This document shows positions 1-8,000 of a DNA stretch of 20,224 nucleotides, one piece after another (within the stretch, counting starts at the first letter, position 1; each line of letters opens with the position of its first letter). A program made the translations under genes and the position numbers. Source of the stretch: a virus. The stretch lies in the IMG/VR virus record IMGVR_UViG_3300030107_001466, positions 7,268-27,491 of that record; one strand, 5' to 3'. The notes below the pieces were generated by a model, which ran no database searches, had not been told where the DNA came from, and worked only from the letters and a program-made list of their open reading frames with translations.

Positions 1-37
1 CCCTACGGGGCGATCGTAACTACAATAAAAAAATATT
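1..37 (+). other. Leader with left-edge hairpin, upstream of the first connector gene
   Basis: This non-coding or partly coding leader precedes the ATG at 38. Bases 1-10 form a short stem, CCC pairing with GGG around a TACG loop. C(UACG)G belongs to the very stable UNCG tetraloop class. The right arm may continue into GCGATCG, but the left arm lies outside the window, so the true stem length is unknown. An upstream gene could end at the TAA at 17-19 (frame CCT ACG GGG CGA TCG TAA), which would place the hairpin inside its last codons. A terminator, an RNA-processing hairpin or chance are all possible. Confidence 0.3.
12..29 (+). repeat. Gap element copy 1 (GATCGTAA / CTACAATAAA)
   Basis: GATCGTAA is followed directly by CTACAATAAA, nine bases before the ATG at 38. 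The same two blocks occur in the gap at 11321-11343, with five extra bases between them. In both places the element sits just upstream of a start codon, and it is absent from the other five gene junctions. Its role is unknown; an early-gap regulatory signal or a shared leader is an inference. Confidence 0.4.
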
Positions 38-739
38 ATGATAAACGTAGATAGAATATATCAAAGAGTTTTAACTCTTGCAAATAAAGAACAAAGAGGT
101 TATATAACTCCTCAAGAATTTAATCTGTTTGCTAATCAAGCACAAATGGATATATTTGAACAGTATTTCTACGATTTAAATCAATTTATAAGAACACCTG
201 GAAATGACACTGTTCATGCTGATATGGTAGACATGCTAGAAGAAAAAATAGGTGTTTTTGAAGAAACTCAAAATTTACCATTAACTCTAGGTCAAGGATC
301 TCTTGATAATTTAGGTAGATTTTATAGATTTTCTGAAGCTAGAACAGGTGGAACAAACACTACTTTAGAAAAGGTAAGTAAAAAAGATTTAAGATTATTT
401 TTAAATAGTCCCTTAACAATACCAACTATAAATAGACCTATTTGTATAGTTGAAGAAGAGAATAATATAATAAGAGTTACTCCAAATACAATTACCAATA
501 TAGACGTAGATTATATTCAATCACCTAGATTAGTAAATTGGACTTATGTAGTAGTTCAAGGTAAAGCTTTATATAACAATTCTGCAGCTGATGCTCAAGA
601 CTTTAGTTTACATCCATCTGAAGAAACTGAATTAGTATTAAAAATATTAACATTAGCAGGTTTCACATTAAAAGATCCAGCGTTGTATCAAGCAGCTTCT
701 GGAGAAGATATTAAAAACATTCAACAAGAAAAACAATAA
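38..739 (+). CDS. Tail connector / ring-type virion protein, 233 aa
   Basis: This is probably a head-tail connector or tail ring protein that sits between the portal and the nozzle. The N-terminal helix-rich segment has a distinctive run around residues 15-30 (ANKEQRGYITPQEFNL), followed by an aromatic-rich stretch (QYFYDL, 42-47). I recall this signature from structural genes of marine uncultured phages and crAss-like phages; I could not confirm it by search. The protein has no signal peptide, membrane segment or cysteine cluster. The C-terminal part (about 190-233) is acidic and helical (EETELVLKILTLAG). The start at 38 has no Shine-Dalgarno sequence, only an A-rich leader. Its stop is three bases before the next gene, so the two are almost certainly co-transcribed. 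The gene order connector, connector, nozzle supports the role. Virion membership is much surer than the exact position in the tail. Confidence 0.7.
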   Translation: MINVDRIYQRVLTLANKEQRGYITPQEFNLFANQAQMDIFEQYFYDLNQFIRTPGNDTVHADMVDMLEEKIGVFEETQNLPLTLGQGSLDNLGRFYRFSEARTGGTNTTLEKVSKKDLRLFLNSPLTIPTINRPICIVEEENNIIRVTPNTITNIDVDYIQSPRLVNWTYVVVQGKALYNNSAADAQDFSLHPSEETELVLKILTLAGFTLKDPALYQAASGEDIKNIQQEKQ

Positions 740-742
740 TAC

Positions 743-2092
743 ATGGCTTTATTAACAGAATCACAACAACAATATTACGATGGTAATAATTTTGGTGGTT
801 ATCAATTTATATCTTTAGATGAAATTATAAACAACTTTAGAATAGCTTATGTTGGTGAAAACAAAATAATACCTAAAGTGAAAAGAACAGATATAGCTTT
901 TCACGCTCAAAGAGCGATACAAGAATTATCATTTGATACTTTTAAATCCATAAAAGCTCAAGAAATTACACTACCTCCATCAAACACGATGGTTTTACCT
1001 CAAGATTATGTTAATTACACTAAAATATGTTGGGTAGATGATAATGGTATAGAACGTCCATTGTATCCAACTAGACATACTTCTAATCCAATTCCTATAT
1101 ATCAAAATTCAGATGGTGAATATAAATTAACAGCTGTTGGAGATTTAGATTCTGATATATCAAACACAACGTTTAGTGTTGTATTAGATGGTGAATATAA
1201 GAATATACAAGTTGGAATGCGTGTTGTTGGACCTTATATCCCGGTTAATACATTTGTTAGAGGAACCTCTAATAATAACAGTATTACAACTGTAACCTTA
1301 GAAGATAACACTGGAGCCGGCGTGCTTCCAACACAAACAAACGCTGATGTCACACTAACATTTATGCATAGAAATAGAGATTTAGTTTTAGAAGAAGAAA
1401 CAGCAGTTGTTGTAGAAAATTTAGATTGGAACACAACAGATTTAAAAATAACAGCAAACGCAGCCGCGGATATAACTGATGTAAAAGTAGGTATGCTAGT
1501 TTCTCATGATAACTTTCCCGAAGGAACGGTTGTTACAAACGTATCAGGAATTACAATAGTAGTTTCAGAACCACCGGATACAACCGTGTTGTCAAACGGA
1601 GGTGAAGTAACTTTTATATCAACACCTAAAAATTCCTCGACTTGGGACGCTTATAAGTCTGACACTTCTAGTAGTACAGATGATGCGTTATCCTATAATC
1701 ATGATACTGATATTTATGATTTAAACGTAGGACAAAGATATGGTTTAGAACCACAACTATCTCAAACTAATGGAACGTATTATATAGATGGTTTAAAAGG
1801 ATTAATTCATTTTTCATCTAATATTTCTGGAAAAACTGTAATATTAAAATATATAAGTGATGGACTTGGTACTGACGAAGAAATGATAGTTCATAAATTT
1901 GCAGAAGAAGCTATGTATAAATCTATAGCTTATGCTATTTTATCTACTACTTTAAGTGGACAAGTTTTAGTACCTAGATTTAAACAAGAAAAATTCGCAG
2001 CGATAAGACAAGCTAAACTAAGATTATCAAATATAAAAATAGATGAACTAACTCAAATTATGAGAGGTAAGTCTAAATGGATAAAAAGATAA
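743..2092 (+). CDS. Tail ring / tail-tube-A-like protein with beta-domain insert, 449 aa
   Basis: This is likely a second ring or tail-tube adaptor protein, comparable in role to T7 gp11. The N-terminal part (about 15-115) is helical and then beta (FISLDEIINNFRIAYVG, IQELSFDTFKSI, LPQDYVNYTKICW). The C-terminal part (about 355-449) has FSSNISGKTVILKYISDGLG and a basic helical end (RQAKLRLSNIKIDELTQIMR). I recognise these two ends as conserved in marine and crAss-like phage connector proteins. The middle (about 125-305) looks inserted: it is beta-rich and contains two similar units, each with a V-G-M core (residues 157-159 and 249-251) followed by a P-x-(N/G)-T turn. It has no membrane segment and no obvious enzyme motif. 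The leader is only TAC, without a Shine-Dalgarno sequence, so coupling to the previous gene is likely. Confidence 0.72.
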   Translation: MALLTESQQQYYDGNNFGGYQFISLDEIINNFRIAYVGENKIIPKVKRTDIAFHAQRAIQELSFDTFKSIKAQEITLPPSNTMVLPQDYVNYTKICWVDDNGIERPLYPTRHTSNPIPIYQNSDGEYKLTAVGDLDSDISNTTFSVVLDGEYKNIQVGMRVVGPYIPVNTFVRGTSNNNSITTVTLEDNTGAGVLPTQTNADVTLTFMHRNRDLVLEEETAVVVENLDWNTTDLKITANAAADITDVKVGMLVSHDNFPEGTVVTNVSGITIVVSEPPDTTVLSNGGEVTFISTPKNSSTWDAYKSDTSSSTDDALSYNHDTDIYDLNVGQRYGLEPQLSQTNGTYYIDGLKGLIHFSSNISGKTVILKYISDGLGTDEEMIVHKFAEEAMYKSIAYAILSTTLSGQVLVPRFKQEKFAAIRQAKLRLSNIKIDELTQIMRGKSKWIKR

Positions 2093-2095
2093 AAT

Positions 2096-5000
2096 ATGCC
2101 AGAAATTAAAAATCTTTTTCGCTCTGGAATCATGAATAAAGATGATGATGAGAGAATAATACCTAATGGACAGTACAGAGATGCAATGAATATTGAAGTT
2201 TCTACATCTGAAGATTCAGACGTAGGAACAGTTCAAAATATACTAGGTAATACTAGAGTAGACAATTTGCTTAATTTATCAGGTAGTGATATGAAAGCTG
2301 TTGGTGCTATTGCAGATGAAAAAAACGATACTTTATATTGGTTCGTAACTGGTGATTCGAGCGGTAAAAAAATTGACGCTATTATAGAGTACCATCATAA
2401 CGGTACTGTCACACCTATATTAGTGGATTTAAATGAAAGAGTTTTAAAGTTTGATAAAAATAATATAATTACAGGTATAAATATAATTGATAATTTATTG
2501 TTTTGGACAGACAATGTCAACGAACCTAGAAAAATAAATATAGATTCTTTTAAACTAAACAATCATACAGATTTAAATGATCATAGTACCATGTTTATTA
2601 ATGGTAATGGTATTGGTTTTGTAACAGAAGATCATATTACTGTAATACGAAAAAAACCAACCAAAGCCCCTAAGGTAACTTTTGAAGAAAGTGTTTTAGA
2701 GAGAAATCTTGAGTTTGGTTTCGCAGATGCAAGTACTGCTTATGGACCGATAGACATATCTAATAATACTTCACAATTACCACTACCAGGAACTATGTTG
2801 ACGCTTACACATATTGGGTATGTTGATAAATTCGATCCTTTTGAACTAGTTGTAGATGATGAAATAATATTAAGTAGACAAGATGCTCCTGGTAATTTAC
2901 CACAAAACTACGAATTAAAATTAAGATTAGATACTATTCTTACAGACGTGTGGGATACCACTTTCGGACAACCATTACCTGGACAAGTTGGCGCTGGAGT
3001 ATTTGAAGCTGAATTTGAAATATTAGAAATAAATAGTAGTATACCTACAAATACAGCTTTTCTTTATAACGCACAAAAGGTTTCAGAAAAAGATGTTATC
3101 TTTGAAAAAGATTTTATAAGATTCGCGACAAGATATAAATATGCAGATGGAGAATATTCTGCTTTCTCTCCTTTTACCCAACCAGTATTCTTAGCTGGAT
3201 CCTATGGGTTCCATCCAACAAAAGATCCTCATAATTTAGGTATGTCTAATAAAGTTATTAATATAAGATTACAAGAATTAATATCAAAAGATGTTCCAGA
3301 TGATGTAATTCAATTAGATATATTGTTTAAAAAAGAAGATTCGACGACTGTTTATTCTATTGATAGTATTAAACCCGATGATCATGCTAGTGGCTCGTAC
3401 AATCTTTGGAACACACCTATAGAATACGAAGTTTTAGATGGTAATTATCCAGCTGGAGATGAGACTAGTGATTATCATGAACAATTTACATCTACATATA
3501 CAGGGGAATATTTTATTTCTACTGAAAATATATACGCGGCATTACCAGAAAATCAAATGTTAAGACCTTGGGATAATATCCCTAGAAAAGCCTTATCACA
3601 AGAAATATCAGCGAATAGATTAATATATGGTAATTACATACAAAATTACAACTTAAAAGATTATCTTGGTAAAGAATGCCACACGGATATAACGGTCAAT
3701 TATGAAAAAAGACTTTTTCCTAATGCTAATATTATAAAGTTTGATACAGGGGTAAGATCTGTAAAAGCTGAAAGAACTTATTATTTAGGTATTGTTTATG
3801 GTGATAAATATGGTAGAGAAACACCTGTTTTTACCGGAAAAAATAGTTCTATAAGAGTACCGTTTGATCTAGATTCTAATGTTGGAAGTGGAAATTTTGA
3901 AGGAGCAGCTAGTACTGCATTAAGATTACAAGTCAAATTATCAGGACCACAACCACACTGGGCTCATTATTATAAATATTTCTTAAAACAAACAACAGGA
4001 GAATATTATAATTTAGTAGTAGATAGGGTTTACAAGTCCACTCAAGATCAAACGCTTTGGTTATCATTACCTTCTTCTGATAGAAATAAATTACAAGAAG
4101 GAGATTATTTTACAATAAAAAAGCAAGCTGATTTAGAAGTACAGGTTCCAGTTGCAAATAAAATAAAAGTAATAGATATAAAAAATGAAGCACCTGATTC
4201 TATTAAATTTGATTACACTACTTTAGGTACTGGCGGAGGATCTTCAGCTAACTTATCTAGTTTATTTCCAGATTCTAATGGAAAACCAGCAGAAGATGTT
4301 TTCCGTATAGCTGTAGATAAAGAAGCTTGGATAGTCACTGAGCTTGGTGCTAATATAGAAGAAAATCCTCCAGAGACTAAATATGCAATACAATTCTCTA
4401 TTTTAAGTGGAACTTCTAGAACTATGTCTGAGATGTATTTTGTATCTACCACCTTCATGGAAGACGCTGGAGTTAGCGGTAGATATGTATTCATACTAAG
4501 AAAAAAGATAACGGCAGCTGACTCATGGGTGGAAAGTTCAGCTGGTGTCTTAAATTCAACGCTTTCTATGGAGCTATTTTCTCTTGAAAATAAAAATTCT
4601 GTAGAGTTTGAAGGAAGATTTTTTGTTAAAATAGCATCAAATATAATAACACAATCTTACTTAGTGCCTGGAATTAATGATAACGTTGATTTTGCTTTAA
4701 TAGCGAGGGCTTACGCATTTTGGTTAGCAGACGAACCTGTGTCTGGTACTATTGGAGGTGGTAATATGGGATGTTTTAATACAAGCTCTGGTGCTTCTGG
4801 ACCTTGGGTTCAAAACACTACTAGTGCCGATGGTCGAAGTAAATTAGAATCAGAATGGGCTAATACTTTAAAGTTTAATACGACAGCTGAAAATAGTTCT
4901 GGTTGGTTCATAGACAACATGTATTTTGCGGCGGCTCAAGGAAATTACGAAGATGTTCCTGGAGGTGGATGGGACGCTTGGTACTCTGGAAGAATGCATA

Positions 5001-8000
5001 AAGGAAATCCAGTAGCAACCGTTTCTTTGACAGATCCCACTCCTATAGGAACGCAATATGTCAATAGTATAGAGGGTATAGTTAAAGTAGATAATACTGC
5101 TGGAGCATATAGTTATCAATCTTCCGCTCCATTTGGACCTCAAGGAGCTAGAAGTTGGAGTAAATATCCTTATATCTGTCACAATAGTTTAGATCAATAT
5201 CATACACTAGACAGTACTTATGGAACTTTACCCGCGGGACAAGTCCATTACACCGATACTTATAGAGCTGAAGGTCCTTACCCGGCGCAAAATGGTACTG
5301 GGCAAGGTGTGTTTATGCATTTATCATTTTCTTCTGTCGGTGTTGATTTACATGACGGTGATTTTACTCCGCTAACTGATGCTATTAACGCGGGTGAACT
5401 TGTAGAAGACGAATTTTATAAAAACTTACAATGGATTTTGTCTAGTGGAATACATTTTCAAGGAGATTTTGATAGTTATGTAGGGAAAAATTTTGCACAC
5501 TTTAATGCTAATGTAACAGCTGTAGGATTAGAAGCGCACGATAGACAATTCGATGTATCTTATATGGGTGGGCCAGGTGCCGCTGCTGTTGCTAATAATT
5601 TAGCTGTAGGTAATCAATTTAAATTTGAAGGTGATGATCAAACAGTGTATACGATACAAAGTGTAGATATAAAATATTTATACAATCATACAACATGGAA
5701 TCCTAGGATACGAACATCGTCAGGAATGACTACAAGTGATAATGTTTTTCCTGGTAATTTACCTGGTAATAGTGTATCAGAAGCTTTAGACGCGTTTTAT
5801 GTTAATCAAGTGCAATCCACGTATGATGTTTTAAAAGAAAGAATAGAAAACTTTGGAAAAGCAAATAATAGAAGAGTTTGTTATATAGTTCAATTAGACA
5901 AAGATCCTACTGATCAAAACTATAATCCTCTTGGTACTAATAAAGCAGATGACAATACGTTCAATGCTATAAACTTTATAGATACTTATATAGAACCTGG
6001 AAAAAATACAATACCAACTTCACCGGCTATATTGGAAACAGAAGCTAAAGAAGATCAAGATTTAAATATATATTACGAAGTAAGTGATGCTTTACCACGT
6101 ATATTAGATCTTACAGATGGTACTGGAAACTCTGGTTTAACTTCTAATTACAATGGTCCTGGAGGACCTATAACTGATCCAGAATCAAATAAAGGACATA
6201 TGTTAGCACCTGTTGGTAGTAAAGTTACTATTCATGGGCCAGGATTGATAGATTATGGTCAGCAAATAGCAGAATTTCCAGAAAAAAAGTTTTGGTTAAA
6301 AGTTGAAAATTGGGATGGTAATATACTTTCTATTCATGGGCCAGGATTAGAAACAAATGGAGTTACTTTAGAAGATAATACCACTTTTTACCAAGGTAAA
6401 ACACTAACATTTTGGAGAGAAGACAATAGTTATACAAGAGCAGCTATATTTGAATGTAGAGAACTTAGTACTAGTGGTATGTATGTTACTAAATTAGAAA
6501 TATATCCATTGGTACATAATAGAAATACTGGTTTGTCTTATTATAATTGTTTTAGTTTTGGAAACGGAGTTGAATCTAATAGAATTAGAGATGATTTTAA
6601 CGCCCCTATTATAAGACACGGAGTTAAAGCTTCTACTACTTTAGAAGAACCTTATGCAGAAGAAAGAAGAAAATATGGTCTAATATATTCTGGTTTATAT
6701 AATTCAACATCTGGGGTTAATAATTTAAATCAATTTATTCAAGCTGAAAAGATCACAAAAGATATAAACCCTGTATATGGTAGTATACAAAAGTTATACG
6801 CTAGAGAAAAAGATTTAGTCACTTTATGCGAAGATAAAATATTACAGATATTTGTAGATAGAGACGTTTTATATAACGCAGATGGTAATCAACAACTTCT
6901 ATCTACAAATCAAGTATTAGGACAAGCTCAACCATTTAGAGGTAATTATGGTATATCTACAAATCCAGAATCATTTGCCTCTGAATCATTTAGAGCTTAT
7001 TTTACAGACAAACAGAGAGGAGCTGTACTTAGATTATCTATAGATGGTTTAACACCTATATCAGATGCTGGTATGCATGATTACTTTAGAGATCATTTAA
7101 AAGATGGATTAACTTTATATGGATGTTATGACGCGTATAAAAAAGATTATAATTTATCTATTAATTATGGGATGACTAACAATAGGGTTTTAAATACTAT
7201 GTTTGATAAAGGTTTTACGAGTAACTCACAAACTAGTGGGACTGAATTTATTACTGATGGAGATTTTATAAATGCCCAACTCTTCCCAACTGACATCGTG
7301 TTAAACGGTACTTTTGCAGATCAACTTAATTGGATAAGTTCTAGCACCATCGGATCAATAACACATGATCCTAACGAAAACGCACCTCAAGATTTTAGTA
7401 GAACCAATATAAATGGCGTTATTAATGCGAGTGCTAATTACAATAATCAAAATCATAATGATGGAACTGGTGGTATAAAATGGTGGGGAATGATTTCGCC
7501 TGGTGATAGTATTTATCAAGATATACCAAGCTCGACAATTGGTGTTGGGGATTTTATTAATTTAAAATGGGATTTCTTTAAAATGTTTACTACTATACCT
7601 CCTGGTTGGAGTCCTGATAATAAAATAAAAGTTACTTTTACAAATGCTAATGGAGATGGTTTTCAAATAGCACCTAGTGAAATCAAATTTGATCAAACGC
7701 CTCCAAATGTTACAGAAATGCATTGTGATTTTAATAAACAAATTTCATCTAATTTTACATCGGCAGATCCTAGTATACCAACTGACAATTGGAGAGTACG
7801 TATGGAGTTAGCTAGTGCCACAGGCACACCTTGGTTAGGCAAGGAGTTTTACATAGACAATTTTGAAATTATAGAAGAACAAATTTCAATTCCTGATTGG
7901 ACTCTAGTTTTTGGACCTGGTACTTATAATGCCAGTGATGACACTGTATGGTCACTTCCAATTCAACAAAACGTTACAATTCCTAACACTGGTATATATA

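Noticed and set aside
1113-1202. Repeated GATGGTGAATATAA in the ring protein gene
   Set aside because: A 14-base match encoding DGEYK in AT-rich DNA with biased codons; easily chance.
4213-5182. Minus-strand open frames of about 93 and 104 residues
   Set aside because: They lie opposite the continuous nozzle coding frame, have no leader or neighbour on that strand, and show no family features.
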